NCBI GenBank assembly: GCA_014529385.2
Contig: CM043944.1
Location: 77,763,884-77,827,883, forward strand
Direction of reading: 5' to 3'
From: Adiantum capillus-veneris
Lineage: Eukaryota; Streptophyta; Polypodiopsida; Polypodiales; Pteridaceae
DNA: 64,000 nt
Shown here: in pieces, positions 22,398-35,737 of the stretch
Numbering within the stretch: the first letter of the stretch is position 1
Layout: the number at the start of each line of letters is the position of its first letter
The notes under the pieces: generated by a model
What the model saw: the letters and a program-made list of their open reading frames with translations, nothing else
Told to the model about the DNA's origin: nothing
Databases searched by the model: none
Program-made: the position numbers and the translations under genes

Positions 22398-23964
22398 TGT
22401 AATGGAATTGGCCTATTTAATTTGAGAGTAGCGGAAATTAATGAGAGTACTTTTGAGAAATGACTTTGTGAGCATAGCGGGTGAACATAATTGAAGATAG
22501 CAACATAATCATAGCAATTAGTTAACTTGGCATGAACAATACTTTTGCAAGAGAGAGAATTTAGAGAACATGACAACAGTTGAGGACCGGATTTATGTGG
22601 AGCGGTCCCCCCTCCAATAGGCATTTGTATTATGATTTCTCCCATTAAGAGAGACTTGTTACAATACAATCTTTGTGTTCGTTGTGACCTAGGTGATGCA
22701 ATGAATATGGAAAGCTTCATGCATCACAAACATAACATAAACTTGAAGAAAGCTTTAACTATCCCAAGCCTCAGTCCCAAGACCTCAAACACCTTTGAAG
22801 GTGGAGAGAGGTAGCAGGGAACGAGGGTAGGGAAGAGGAAGAAAAAACATTTCGTAGGAGAAAGAATTAGTTCCTCACTTATAATAACTCTTGTTGCTAC
22901 CATACATAATAGCATAGTAATGAAGAAGAAGGAGATGGCAAGCTTAAGCATTGAAGCATGAATCTTGGTTGGATTTGCACTCCATATCCAAGAGTGTTGG
23001 TGTAGGCTCTCAACCGCTACTTTCTTGGAGAAGGAGAGGGAGCTCTTGCACTTTGCATAGCACACAATGAGAGTGTTTGTGAGTGTGTGTGGGTGAGTAT
23101 ACCCCCTAAGCAACCCCCTAGCTTGCTTGGGTCGACCCCCCCTTGTAGCTCATGCTTGAAGCTCATTGGACCCCTCCAGGCCTAGCCAATCACAAGCACG
23201 AGGCATTACAAGCAGCAAGGGTAGCCTTGAGACAAGTGTCCCCCTTTCCCCTTTGAGAGAGAGGGCTAGATAAATGCTAAATCAATTAATTAAATCTCCT
23301 AAATTATTATTGGACCCCTTGGGGTGGCCAACCAATAGGCTTTAGGCACACCATGAGGGCAACATGAGGAGGAACTTGACAAGTGTCCCTTTTGCTTTAT
23401 TTGTACCATGCATGCCTTGTGTGAGTGTGTGGGTGTTCTCTCTCATCCCCCCTCATGGAGGGCTCGCCCCCTCCTTGTAGGGATTGAATCTTTGACTTTT
23501 TGACACCTCAAGCCCCTCATGCATAGGCCCAGTTCCCACCACAAGCTTGGCTCATAAGCACTTTAAGCTTGGCTCATAAGCACCTCAAGCACCTTAGTCA
23601 TCAAGCACCTCAAGCACCTTAGTCATCAAGCATGACAAGCAGGACAAGCACCTCGAGCTGGGTCGGGTTCCCGCGCCTCAAGCTCAGCCCTAGCTTACCT
23701 AAGGTCAAAGGCCTTTTACACACATTATTGGAGGTCTTCAATGAAGCTAACCCTAAGGTCTTATGCTCCATTTTTTAGGCTTGCTCTTTGATAGACCATC
23801 TCTCATTTGGGCCCCTTTACTATTGGACCCGTGTTGAGATAGATCTATAAGCACATGTCTATATCTTAACACTTGTTCCCGTTTATTCTCCCACATTAAG
23901 TGATCTATTTAATATGAGAAAATCATTTGGGTTGGTTAGATATTAGATATTAGATTTTATGACA
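22398..23964 (-). repeat. gypsy D LTR 1 (shared)
   Basis: On plus from TGTAATGGAATTGG to GATTTTATGACA, 1567 bp. Low side abuts a primer site and high side a polypurine tract (complement of TTACCTCTCTCTTGAAA), so it is both a 5' and a 3' LTR. It contains ATTGG...CCAAT modules and a short AAGCACCTCA minisatellite (about 23570-23655). Confidence 0.92.
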
Positions 23965-24322
23965 TTACCTCTCTCTTGAAATCATAGTCGTCCTCGACTA
24001 TGAGGTAGAAGAGATAAAGCCTTAGTCATTAGTCAATTTACTTAGCGGGTAGAGGATCCCTTTTTACCCTACGACATCTTTCCAAGATGGATGAATAATC
24101 CATTTGGTGCTTGGGAGACATAGCTGCCGCAAGCATGTGTGTTCTTTAGTCCATTTCATTCTCGCAAAGTAGAGTGACAAATTCTACTTGGTGTTTGAGA
24201 GACGTCGTCATCACAAACATGATTCTAAGCATGCATACTAGTTAAATTTGTGCACAATTAAAAAGAGGACTAGTCTTATAAGACAAAAACATGAGTCATT
24301 TAAAAGAAATTTGTACATTTGG
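23965..24322 (-). other. gypsy D unit 2 3' noncoding region and polypurine tract
   Basis: Near-identical to 31268-31625 and related to the B 3' region. No coding signal. Confidence 0.75.
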
Positions 24323-26640
24323 TTACTCCAATGTAGCATTGTAAGCATTGACAAGGTTCATACTATCCTTAAGCTGTATTCCTTGCATCCATCTAGCATC
24401 TTCAAAAGGATATTTTTTGAACTTAATAAGATACCGTCGGATAATCTTACCATGTCGTAGTACCTTGTCTTCATGCTGAAGGACAGCTTCGGGTTGTAGC
24501 ACCTCTTCTTGGTCTTCAACTTCGGGAGGGTCTTCAATAATTGGTTCAGTTGGTGGCTCTCCTTAGTAGGGCTTAAGTAGGCTTACATGAAAGGCATTGT
24601 GTATGTGCCAATGGTTGGGCAACTTGAGTTGATAAGCCGTCTCATTGATGGGCTTCAAGATTTGGAAAGGACCATAGTATCTTTTTGCTAGTTTAGCATA
24701 ATACTTTTGATGGCCCGTAGGATTTTGCCCGTCGTTTGCCTTAATCGAGCCTTAGGAAACTTGAGTAAGACCCAATCATTTTCTTTGAACATTAAGGCTC
24801 TTCTGTGCTTATCAGCAGCAGCTTTTTGCCTTTGTTGAGAGATGGATATAGCCTCCCTAATCTTTTGAAAAGATTCTTGTAGGTCACGGCTATACTCAGC
24901 GGCGGCGAAGATCTTCCCATGTACTTTGACTAGCAAGGGACTTTTAGGTCTTCCCTCAATGATCTCAAAAGGTGCTTTTCCCGTAGAAGTATGTACAGTA
25001 TTATTGTAGGCATACTCTACAAGAGGTAAGTACTTTTTCCATTGTGAGCATTGATCTACTTCGGTAACATAAGTCTTGAGTAGATCGAGTATCGTAAGAT
25101 TGGCTATCTCACTTTGGCCATCCGTTTGTGGGTGATAGGCCGAAGAGAAATTCAATCTTGTTCCTAGATTTGCAAAGAGACCTTTCCAGAAATTACTGGT
25201 CATTTTAGGATCTCTATCTGGCACGATGGATGTGGGTAATCCATGGTGCTTAAAAATATGAGATATGAAGAGAGTTTCCATTTGATGTGCCTTAATAGTC
25301 TTTTTGACATGAATAAAATGTGCTTGCTTGCTAAACCTATCAACTATTGTCCATATTCCTGTATTCCCATGGATAGACTTGGGTAATCCAAAGATGAAAT
25401 CCATGGATATACTCTCCCATGATGAATTTGGAATAGGCAATGGCTGGAGTAATCCAGGTTGCTTCCCTCTATCATACTTGGTCTTTTGGCATACTACACA
25501 TTTTGAAACATACTCTTGTATGTCCACTTTCATGGTAGGCTAATAGAAGTACGTCTCTACTCCTCGGAGAGTAGGTTGAATACCTCTATGCCCCGCATAT
25601 GGAGGAGCATGGGATTCATACCTAACTTTCTCACGAAGGGAATCGGTAACACATAGACTATTGCCGTGGAGAAGATAACCATCCTGCAAGGTGAATGGTT
25701 CCTCTTTCTTCCCCAAATCAAGGGCTGACATTATGTCTCTAAAGTCAGGTTCAGTAGCATACTCATCTATCATAGAGGATAGATCATTGTGAGTAGCTAT
25801 AAACACCGCATTAACTTTGGGTCATCGTGAAAGTGCATCGGCCACTTGATTGTGCTTACCAGCTATGTGAGCAATATGGAAATTAAATTGCGAAAGAAAA
25901 TTTTCCCACCTCATTTGTTTGTCGGAAAGCTTGGTTTGAGTCATGAAATACTTGAGACTTTGGTGGTCAGTTCGTAGGATAAATGGAGTCCCCAATAGGT
26001 AGTGCTTCCATGTGTCTAGGGCATGTAGAACAGCTAAAAGCTCTTTCTCATAAATGCCCAAGACTCGTTCATCAATATTGAGCCTTCGGCTCTCATATGC
26101 TATGGCATGCCCTTCTTGAAGCAAAACGGCTCCAAGGCAATCACCACAAGCATCACATTGGACCTCAAATGGCTTTGAGAGATCCGAAAGCACGAGGATT
26201 GGTTGGGAAGTAAGTTTCTCTTGGAGCTTTTCAAAAGCATTTTGCATCTTAGCAGTCCATACAAACTTAATGTTCTTTTTAGTTAAGTCGTGTAGTGGTC
26301 CTGCTACTTGAGAGAATTTTGCTATGAAGCGTCTATAGTATGCGCACATACCAACAAAGCTTCTTAGCTCATGTAGATTTCTTGGGTTAGGCCATGCTTT
26401 TATTACCTCTAACTTTGATGGATCCATTCGGATACCATCTTTAGAGATAATATGACCTAGGTATTGAATCTCTTGAAGGAAGAATTCGCTTTTCTTTTGG
26501 TTGAGAAAAAGCTTGTTCTTCCTCAATGCTTGAAAAATCACTTGGAGATGTTGCTTATGTTCCTCCAAAGACTTGGAGTAGATGATGATATCATCAAAGA
26601 ACACTCCGGTGAATTTGCGGTATGGTCTAATTTTTTTTTT
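24323..26640 (-). pseudogene. gypsy D unit 2 RT (active site half)-RNase H-integrase (broken)
   Basis: RT resumes with [12 protein letters not shown] (26604 downward) through RNase H (FEVQCDACGDCLGAVL; HNQVADALSR), the H2C2 zinc region (SHAPPYAGHRG, CVVCQKTK), the core (SMDFIFGLP; PDRDPKMTSNF; HPQTDGQSEIANL) and a chromodomain-like tail ending with TAA at 24323-24325. Breaks: TGA where B has an arginine codon after DALSR (about 25820), TGG to TAG before PTMKVDIQ (about 25540), a one-base loss in the PGKNP region (about 24725, shared with unit 3), and a stop near 24566 in the linker before the tail. Confidence 0.9.
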
Positions 26641-29104
26641 CCATCAAACGATTGAACGTAGCTTGTGCATTAGTCAAGCCAAAAGGCATGACTAGATATT
26701 CATAAAGACCAAACCTTGTGCGAAACGCGGTCTTTAAGATATCTTCATCCACTATCCTTATTTGATGATAGCCACTCTTAAGGTCAATCCTACTGAAGTA
26801 GGTAGAGCCTTGTAGCTTATCAAACAGATCTTCTACCCGAGGTACGGGAAATCTGTTTTTGATAGTGATATGGTTTAGTGCTCGATAGTCCACACACATA
26901 CTGTATGTACCATCTTTCTTTTGCACTAAAAGGACTAGAGAACAAAAGGGAGAAGAACTAGGCCTCACCATCCCTTTGTCTACCAGCTCTTGTACTTGCC
27001 TCATGATCTCCTCTTGTTGAGCTTGTGAGACTCGATAAGGAGGCTTGTTAGGTGGTGAGCTTCCAGGAAGGAGCTCAATGCGATGGTCATCATCCCCTCG
27101 TTTTGGAGGTAAGTCCATAGGGATATCATCGATGAACACATCTTGGAATCCTTTTAGAAAATTAGACAAGTCTAACTCTTCTTGATTCCTACCATTTACA
27201 TTTGATGAAACATTAGTATCTTTTAGAGACTCTTTGACAAAAATCATGTACGCAGAAACTTAGCTCTTCATTGACTTATCAAAAGCAAGAGGATTTACAA
27301 GTGGAATAGTGTGACCACGCTCACTAGCATCTATATACATGTTCTTTCCCCTGTAGTAGGTGAAGTAGATTCTCCTTTCAGGGAAATTCATGTTGGCAGC
27401 CATGCGATCAAACCATGGTGCCCCTAGGATAACATCCTCATGTTGGAGAGGAGAGATGAAGAAGTCTTCTTTGTCGACATAGCTTTGGACATGAAGCCTC
27501 AACTTCTCAATCAAGGGAGTAACGGAGGCTTGTTGTCCCTTGAAAGCTGCATCAGCCACTACTATATCTCCCATCTCAAAAGCTTGAATGCCCAACTTGG
27601 TGGCCAACTCCATTGATATGAAGTTAAGAGTAGAGCCAAGGTCAAACAAGATGAAGGCATCATGCTCTCTTACCTTTCCCCAAGCATAGGAAAGTGATGA
27701 TCCTTTGCAATGAGCATCCTCTTTTGGAGCTTCGATGGTGGAAGCCCTAGGAGTCTCATTGCGAGTATTCTTCTTGGGGCAAGAACGATAGCCATGTCCT
27801 TGCTCCCCACACTTGAAACACTTATGGTCCTTGTGAAAAGCTTCAAGCTCTTCAGGAGAGAGTTTGTTTTTACCTTTGTAAACTCCCTTCTTCTTGGACC
27901 GATTGTTGTTGTTGTTGGAATTGACTTGGGAAGTATTTTGAACATTGGTTTTCCCCTTTGCATCATTTTTGTCTTTGTTTTCCATGGGCTTGACATTACG
28001 TCTAGCCCCTTGATGGAAATTGATGCGTGAAGCAACCATGGTGTGATGGATTACTTCGCTAATAGTACCATGCTGTTGAGAGTTGATGTATTCGGCCATC
28101 TCTTCAGGTAATCCCGCATAGAATTGCTGCCTTTGCTTGGCAAAATCTATCTTTTGAAAGACAGTAGCCTTGAGATGTAAATCCCAAAACTTGTCTACAT
28201 ATTTGTGGATAGACTCATGGGAGAGGATCTTCAAGCTGCGCCATTCGGTAAGCACTTTGTCCTTTGCATCGCTTGCAAGGAATTGCTTCATGATGGAAAC
28301 TCGTAGAGTTTTCCATGTCTTTGGGGCTTCACCATTTCCACGAAGGCTAGCCCACCATTGACGAGATGATTTTTGGAAGTGCATAGCTACATGGCGTAGC
28401 TTGGAGGACTCTGTGAAGCCCTCATCTCCAAAGGCCGCATCAAATTGCTGGATGAAGGCCAACACTTTGTCGGTAGCACCGAAGGTGCCATCATAGGTGA
28501 GAAAAGAGATACTCTTTCCTCCCTCCTTGAACTTCTTTAGCTTTTGTGACCTTCGCCATGCAGGAAATGATTTGCGATGTCCTCCCCTCTTGTATTCTCT
28601 AGGAGAATAGCCATAACTTTCGTCGGAAGAGGAGGAAGGTGAAGAAGAACGAGAAGAGGGTGACCTCTTCCTAGCCCTTTTCTTCCTTTGTTTCCTCTCT
28701 TGCCTTTTAGAGTGATGAGGAGAAGGACTATGTGTTGATCTTTTCCTCTTGGGAGGAGTGGGCAATCGTTTAGACCGCCGTCTTCATGGAGCCACATCTT
28801 CAGAGGAACTTAAACTTTCATTTCTTTCTTGCTCTTTGGATTCCTCCTCTCGAATGGGAGAGAGTCTTCTTTTGGGGGTCTCTTCAAGAGGCCTCCTAAG
28901 CTCTCTCTCCTCTTGGAGAGGAAGGGAAATTCCATAAGCACGAAGTTGTTGAGTAACTTCGGCTTGCAAAGCAGGGTTTCCCACAGCTTGCTGCAACCTA
29001 GTAATGAGATAATTCACAAACATGGGAGCATCATCATTAGCACCTTCATGTGCAAAATCAAAGCTATCAATGTTCATTCTACTCTCTTGATTATTGTCAG
29101 CCAT
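26641..29104 (-). pseudogene. gypsy D unit 2 gag-protease-RT (broken)
   Basis: Gag starts at ATG 29104 and has the same domain order as unit 1. TGA in the VAP/RRR junction (about 28785) is shared with unit 1 and is CGA in B. A unit-specific stop lies at about 27260 (a serine TCA position now TAA) after the protease. The RT N-terminal half ([39 protein letters not shown]) ends at the ten-A slippage run at 26631-26640. Confidence 0.9.
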
Positions 29105-29518
29105 GTTAACAAAATTTATGTATGTACTTAGTGTATGCTTTGGCAATTCAAAACCTTAGTTGCCACTCCTCTTAGCCTTTGAAAATCGGCTCTTAAGTAT
29201 CTACACCCACGGCTCGAAGTGGTTAATTATAGAGAGTAGAGGAGTAGGTCTAACATAGTAGAGTTGCCGAGGGCTAGCTCCTTTCGGACTTCTTATGGCT
29301 CAATAATGGTAAAGCCGTAGGCAAGTCTAAAAAGACTCCATTATTAAGGCCAAAGCTCCCGAGGTGTGCACCATCCCCCACATAGTGGGCTCAACAAAAT
29401 CGATAATAGATCCCAGTTCCACTTACCCTAATATAATTAACAACATCAACCATTTATATGCTACTTAAGGACCTCTCTTCTTAAGCAAGAAAAGAGAAAC
29501 CAAATGCTTTGATACCAA
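29105..29518 (-). other. gypsy D unit 2 leader and primer binding site
   Basis: Primer site TTGGTATCAAAGCAT on minus at 29504-29518 next to LTR 2. The leader is nearly identical to unit 1. Confidence 0.85.
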
Positions 29519-31267
29519 TGTAATGGAATTGGCCTATTTAATTTGAGAGTAGCGGAAATTAATGAAACTACTTTTGAGAAATGACTTTGTGAGCATAGCC
29601 GGTGAACATAATTGAAGATAGCAACATAATCATAGCAATTAGTTAACTTGGCATGAACAATACTTTTGCAAGAGAGAGAATTTAGAGAACATGACAACAG
29701 TTGAGGACCGGATTTATGTGGAGCCGGTCCCCCCTTCAATAGGCATTTGTATTATGATTTCTCCCATTAAGAGAGACTTGTTACAATACAATCTTTGTGT
29801 TCCTTGTGACCTAGGTGATGCAATGAATATGGAAAGCTTCATGCATCACAAACATAACATAAACTTGAAGAAAGCTTTAACTATCCCAAGCCTCAGTCCC
29901 AAGCCCTCAAACACCTTTGAAGGTGGAGAGAGGTAGCAGGGAACGAGGGTAGGGAAGAGGAAGAAAAAACATTTCGTAGGAGAAAGAATTAGTTCCTCAC
30001 TTATCATAACTCTTGTTGCTAGCATACATAATAGCATAGTAATGAAGAAGAAGGAGATGGCAAGCTTAAGCATTGAAGCATGACTCTTGGTTGGATTAGT
30101 TCCTCACTTATCATAACTCTTGTTGCTAGCATACATAATAGCATAGTAATGAAGAAGAAGGAGATGGCAAGCTTAAGCATTGAAGCATGACTCTTGGTTG
30201 GATTTGCACTCCATATCCAAGAGTGTTGGTGTAGGCTCTCAACCTCTACTTTCTTAGAGAAGGAGAGGGAGCTCTTGCACTTTGCATAGCACACAATGAG
30301 AGTGTTTGTGAGTGTGTGTGGGTGAGTATACCCCCTAAGCAACCCCCTAGATTGCTTGGGTCGACCCCCCCTTGTAGCTCATGCTTGAAGCTCATTGGAC
30401 CCCTCCAGGCCTAGCCAATCACAAGCACGAGGCATTACAAGCAGCAAGGGTAGCCTTGAGACAAGTGTCCCCCTTTCCACTTTGAGAGAGAGGGCTAGAT
30501 AAATGCTAAATCAATTAATTAAATCTCCTAAATTATTATTGGACCCCTTGGGGTGGCCAACCAATAGGCTTTAGGCACACCATGAGGGCAACATGAGGAG
30601 GAACTTGACAAGTGTCCCTTTTGCTTTATTTGTACCATGCATGCCTTGTGTGAGTGTGTGGGTGTTCTCTCTCATCCCTCCTCATGTAGGGCTTGCCCCC
30701 TCCTTGTAGGGATTGAATCTTTGACTTTTTGACACCTCAAGCCCCTCATGCATAGGCCCAGTTCCCACCACAAGCTTGGCTCATAAGCACTTTAAGCTTG
30801 GACTGGGTTCTCACCTCAAGTGCAACCTTAGCATCTCAAGCATGTCAAGCACCTCAAGCATCTCAATAATTAAGCACCTCAAGCATCTCAAGCACCTCAA
30901 TCATCAAGCACCTCAAGCACCTTAGTCATCAAGCATGACAAGCAGGACAAGCAACTCGAGCTGGGTCGGGTTCCCGCGCCTCAAGCTCAACCCTAGCTTA
31001 CCTAAGGTCAAAGGCCTTTTACACACATTATTGGAGGTCTTCAATGAAGCTAACCCTAAGGTCTTATGCTCCATTTGTTAGGCTTGCTCTTTGATAGACC
31101 ATCTCTCATTTGGGCCCCTTTACTATTGGACCCGTGTTGAGATAGATCTATAAGCACATGTCTATATCTTAACACTTGTTCCCGTTTATTCTCCCACATT
31201 AAGTGATCAATTTAATATGAGAAAATCATTTGGGTTGGTTAGATATTAGATATTAGATTTTATGACA
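29519..31267 (-). repeat. gypsy D LTR 2 (shared, longest copy)
   Basis: 1749 bp. It matches LTR 1 but has a tandem repeat of about 105 bp starting TTAGTTCCTCACTTATCATA (about 29990-30095, repeated to about 30200) and a longer AAGCACCTCA minisatellite (about 30825-30960). Confidence 0.92.
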
Positions 31268-31625
31268 TTACCTCTCTCTTGAAATCATAGTCGTCCTCGA
31301 CTATGAGGTAGAAGAGATAAAGCCTTAGTCATTAGTCAATTTACTTAGCGGGTAGAGGATCCCTTTTTACCCTACGACATCTTTCCAAGATGGATGAATA
31401 ATCCATTTGGTGCTTGGGAGACATAGCTGCCGCAAGCATGTGTGCTCTTTAGTCCATTTCATTCTCGCAAAGTAGAGTGACAAATTCTACTTGGTGTTTG
31501 AGAGACGTCGTCATCACAAACATGATTCTAAGCATGCATACTAGTTAAATTTGTGCACAATTAAAAAGAGGACTAGTCTTATAAGACAAAAACATGAGTC
31601 ATTTAAAAGAAATTTGTACATTTGG
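31268..31625 (-). other. gypsy D unit 3 3' noncoding region and polypurine tract
   Basis: Same layout as 23965-24322; purine-rich tract on minus adjacent to LTR 2. Confidence 0.75.
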
Positions 31626-33930
31626 TTACTCTAATGTAGCATTGTAAGCATTGACAAGGTTTATACTATCCTTAAGCTGTATTCCTTGCATCCATCTAGC
31701 ATCTTCAAAAGGATAATTTTTGAACTTAATAAGATACCGTCGGATAATCTTACCATGTTGTAGTACCTTGTCTTCATGCTGAAGGACAGCTTCAGGTTGT
31801 AGCACCTCTTCTTGGTCTTCAACTTCGGGAGGGTCTTCAATAATTGGTTCAGTTGGTGGCTCTCCTTTGTAGGGCTTAAGTAGGCTTACATGAAAGGCAT
31901 TGTTTATGAGCCAATGGTTGGGCAACTTGAGTTGATAAGCAGTCTCATTGATGGGCTTCAAGATTTGGAAAGGACCATAGTATCTTTTTGCTAGTTTAGC
32001 ATAATACTTTTGATGGCCCGTAGGATTTTGCCCGGCGTTTGCCTTAATCGAGCCTTAGGAAACTTGAGTAAGACCCAATCATTTTCTTTGAACATTAAGG
32101 CTCTTCTGTGCTTATCAGCAGCAGCTTTTTGCCTTTGTTGAGAGATGGATATAGCCTCCCTAATCTTTTGAAAAGATTCTTGTAGGTCACGGCTATACTC
32201 AGCGGCGGCAAAGATCTTCCCATGTACTTTGACTAGCAAGGGACTTTTAGGTCTTCCCTCAATGATCTCAAAAGGTGCTTTTCCCGTAGAAGTATGTACA
32301 GTATTATTGTAGGCATACTCTACAAGAGGTAAGTACTTTTTCCATTGTGAGCATTGATCTACTTCGGTAACATAAGTCTTGAGTAGATCGAGTATCGTAA
32401 GATTGGCTATCTCACTTTGGCCATCCGTTTGTGGGTGATAGGCCGAAGAGAAATTCAATCTTGTTCCTAGATTTTCAAAGAGACCTTTCCAGAAATTATT
32501 GGTCATTCTAGGATCTCTATCTGGCACGATGGATGTGGGTAATCCATGGTGCTTAAAAATATGAGATATGAAGAGAGTTGCCATTTGATGTGCCTTAATA
32601 GTCTTTTTGACAGGAATAAAATGTGCTTGCTTGCTAAACCTGTCAACTATTGTCCATATTCCTATATTCCCATAGATAGACTTGGGTAATCCAAAGATGA
32701 AATCCATGGATATACTCTCCCATGATGAATTTGGAATAGGCAATGGCTGGAGTAATCCAGGTTGCTTCCCTCTATCATACTTGGTCTTTTGGCATACTAC
32801 ACATTTTGAAACATACTCTTGTATGTCCACTTTCATGGTAGGCCAATAGAAGTACGTCTCTACTCCTCGGAGAGTAGGTTGAATACCTCTATGCCCCGCA
32901 TATGGAGGAGCATGGGATTCATACCTAACTTTCTCACGAAGGGAATGGGTAACACATAGCCTATTGCCGTGGAGAAGATAACCATCCTGCAAGGTGAATG
33001 GTTCCTCTTTCTTCCCCAAATCAAGGGCTGACATTATGTCTCTAAAGTCAGGTTCAGTAGCATACTCATCTATCATAGAGGATAGATCATTGTGAGTAGC
33101 TATAGACACCGGATTAACTTTGGGTCATCGTGAAAGTGCATCAGCCACTTGATTGTGCTTACCAGCTATGTGAGCAATATGGAAATTAAATTGCGAAAGA
33201 AAATTTTCCCACCTCATTTGTTTGTCGGAAAGCTTGGTTTGAGTCATGAAATACTTGAGACTTTGGTGGTCAGTTCGTAGGATAAATGGAGTCCCCAATA
33301 GGTAGTGCTTCCATGTGTCTAGGGCATGTAGAACAGCTAAAAGCTCTTTCTCATAAATGCCCAAGACTCGTTCATCAATATTGAGCCTTCGGCTCTCATA
33401 TGCTATGGCATGCCCTTCTTGAAGCAAAACGGCTCCAAGGCAATCACCACAAGCATCACATTGGACCTCAAATGGCTTTGAGAGATCCGAAAGCACGAGG
33501 ATTGGTTGGGAAGTAAGTTTCTCTTGGAGCTTTTCAAAAGCATTTTGCATCTTAGCAGTCCATACAAACTTAATGTTCTTCTTAGTTAAGTCGTGTAGTG
33601 GTCCTGCTACTTGAGAGAATTTTGCTATGAAGCGTCTATAGTATGCGCACATACCAACAAAGCTTCTTAGCTCATGTAGATTTCTTGGGTTAGGCCATGC
33701 TTTTATTACCTCTAACTTTGATGGATCCATTCGGATACCATCTTTAGAGATAATATGACCTAGGTATTGAATCTCTTGAAGGAAGAATTCGCTTTTCTTT
33801 TGGTTGAGAAAAAGCTTGTTCTCCCTCAATGCTTGAAAAATCACTTGGAGATGTTGCTTATGTTCTTCCAAAGACTTGGAGTAGATGATGATATCATCAA
33901 AGAACACTCCGGTGAATTTGCGGTATGGTC
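31626..33930 (-). pseudogene. gypsy D unit 3 RT (active site half)-RNase H-integrase (broken)
   Basis: Same domains as unit 2, slightly better preserved: the tryptophan before PTMKVDIQ is intact, so one frame runs from the end of RNase H through the integrase core (33109 to 31991). Shared lesions remain: TGA after DALSR (about 33125), the one-base loss after RLRQTPGK (about 32030) and the RT slippage run. The tail 31961-31626 contains [20 protein letters not shown] and a chromodomain-like RRYLIKFKNYPFEDARWM. Confidence 0.9.
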
Positions 33931-35737
33931 TAATTTTTTTTTTCCATCAAACGATTGAACGTAGCTTGTGCATTAGTCAAGCCAAAAGGCATGACTAGAT
34001 ATTCATAAAGACCAAACCTTGTGCGAAACGCGGTCTTTAAGATATCTTCATCCACTATCCTTATTTGATGATAGCCACTCTTAAGGTCAATCCTACTGAA
34101 GTAGGTAGAGCCTTGTAGCTTATCAAACAGATCTTCTACCCGAGGTACGGGAAATCTGTTTTTGATAGTGATATGGTTTAGTGCTCGATAGTCCACACAC
34201 ATACTGTATGTACCATCTTTCTTTTGCACTAAAAGGACTAGAGAACAAAAGGGAGAAGAACTAGGCCTCACCATCCCTTTGTCTACCAGCTCTTGTACTT
34301 GCCTCATGATCTCCTCTTGTTGAGCTTGTGAGACTCGATAAGGAGGCTTGTTAGGTGGTGAGCTTCCAGGAAGGAGCTCAATGCGATGGTCATCATCCCC
34401 TCGTTTTGGAGGTAAGTCCATAGGGATATCATCGATGAACACATCTTGGAATCCTTTTAGAAAATTAGACAAGTCTAACTCTTCTTGATTCCTACCATTT
34501 ACATTTGATGAAACATTAGTATCTTTTAGAGACTCTTTGACAAAAATCATGTACGCAGAAACTGAGCTCTTCATTGACTTATCAAAAGCAAGAGGATTTA
34601 CAAGTGGAATAGTGTGACCACGCTCACTAGCATCTATATACATGTTCTTTCCCCTGTAGTAGGTGAAGTAGATTCTCCTTTCAGGGAACTTCATGTTGGC
34701 AGCCATGCGATCAAACCATGGTGCCCCTAGGATAACATCCTCATGTTGGAGAGGAGAGATGAAGAAGTCTTTTTTGTCGACATAGCTTTGGACATGAAGC
34801 CTCAACTTCTCAATCAAGGGAGTAACGGAGGCTTGTTGTCCCTTGAAAGCTGCATCAGCCACTACTATATCTCCCATCTCAAAAGCTTGAATGCCCAACT
34901 TGGTGGCCAACTCCATTGATATGAAGTTAAGAGTAGAGCCAAGGTCAAACAAGATGAAGGCATCATGCTCTCTTACCTTTACCCAAGCATAGGAAAGTGA
35001 TGATCCTTTGCAATGAGCATCCTCTTTTGGAGCTTCGATGGTGGAAGCCCTAGGAGTCTCATTGCGAGTATTCTTCTTGGGGCAAGAACGATATCCATGT
35101 CCTTGCTCCCCACACTTGGAACACTTATGGTCCTTGTGAAAAGATTCAAGCTCTTCAGGAGAGAGTTTGTTTTTACCTTTGTAAACTCCCTTCTTCTTGG
35201 ACCGATTGTTGTTGTTGTTGGAATTGACTTGGGAAGTATTTTGAACATTGGTTTTCCCCTTTGCATCATTTTTGTCTTTGTTTTCCATGGGCTTGACATT
35301 ACGTCTAGCCCCTTGATGGAAATTGATGCGTGAAGCAACCATGGTGTGATGGATTACTTCGCTAATAGTACCATGCCGTTGAGAGTTGATGTATTCGGCC
35401 ATCTCTTCAGGTAATCCCGCATAGAATTGCTGCCTTTGCTTGGCAAAATCTATCTTTTGAAAGACAGTAGCCTTGAGATGTAAATCCCAAAACTTGTCTA
35501 CATATTTGTGGATAGACTCATGGGAGAGGAGCTTCAAGCTGCGCCATTCGGTAAGCACTTTGTCCTTTGCATCGCTTGCAAGGAATTGCTTCATGATGGA
35601 AACTCGTAGAGTTTTCCATGTCTTTGGGGCTTCACCATTGCCACGAAGGCTAGCCCACCATTGACGAGATGATTTTTGGAACTGCATAGCTACATGGCGT
35701 AGCTTGGAGGACTCTGTGAAGCCCTAGTCTCCAAAGG
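33930..35737 (-). pseudogene. gypsy D unit 3 gag (partial)-protease-RT
   Basis: Continuous frame from the mid Gag domain ([20 protein letters not shown]) through the zinc knuckle, whose first motif residue has changed ([14 protein letters not shown]), protease and RT to the ten-A run at about 33936-33945. The Gag N-terminus, start codon and leader are missing, cut at about 35737. Confidence 0.9.

Noticed and set aside
23570-23655. CRISPR-like repeat array (AAGCACCTCA units in D LTRs)
   Set aside because: Units are about 10 bp, contiguous without unique spacers, and sit inside plant LTRs; it is a minisatellite.
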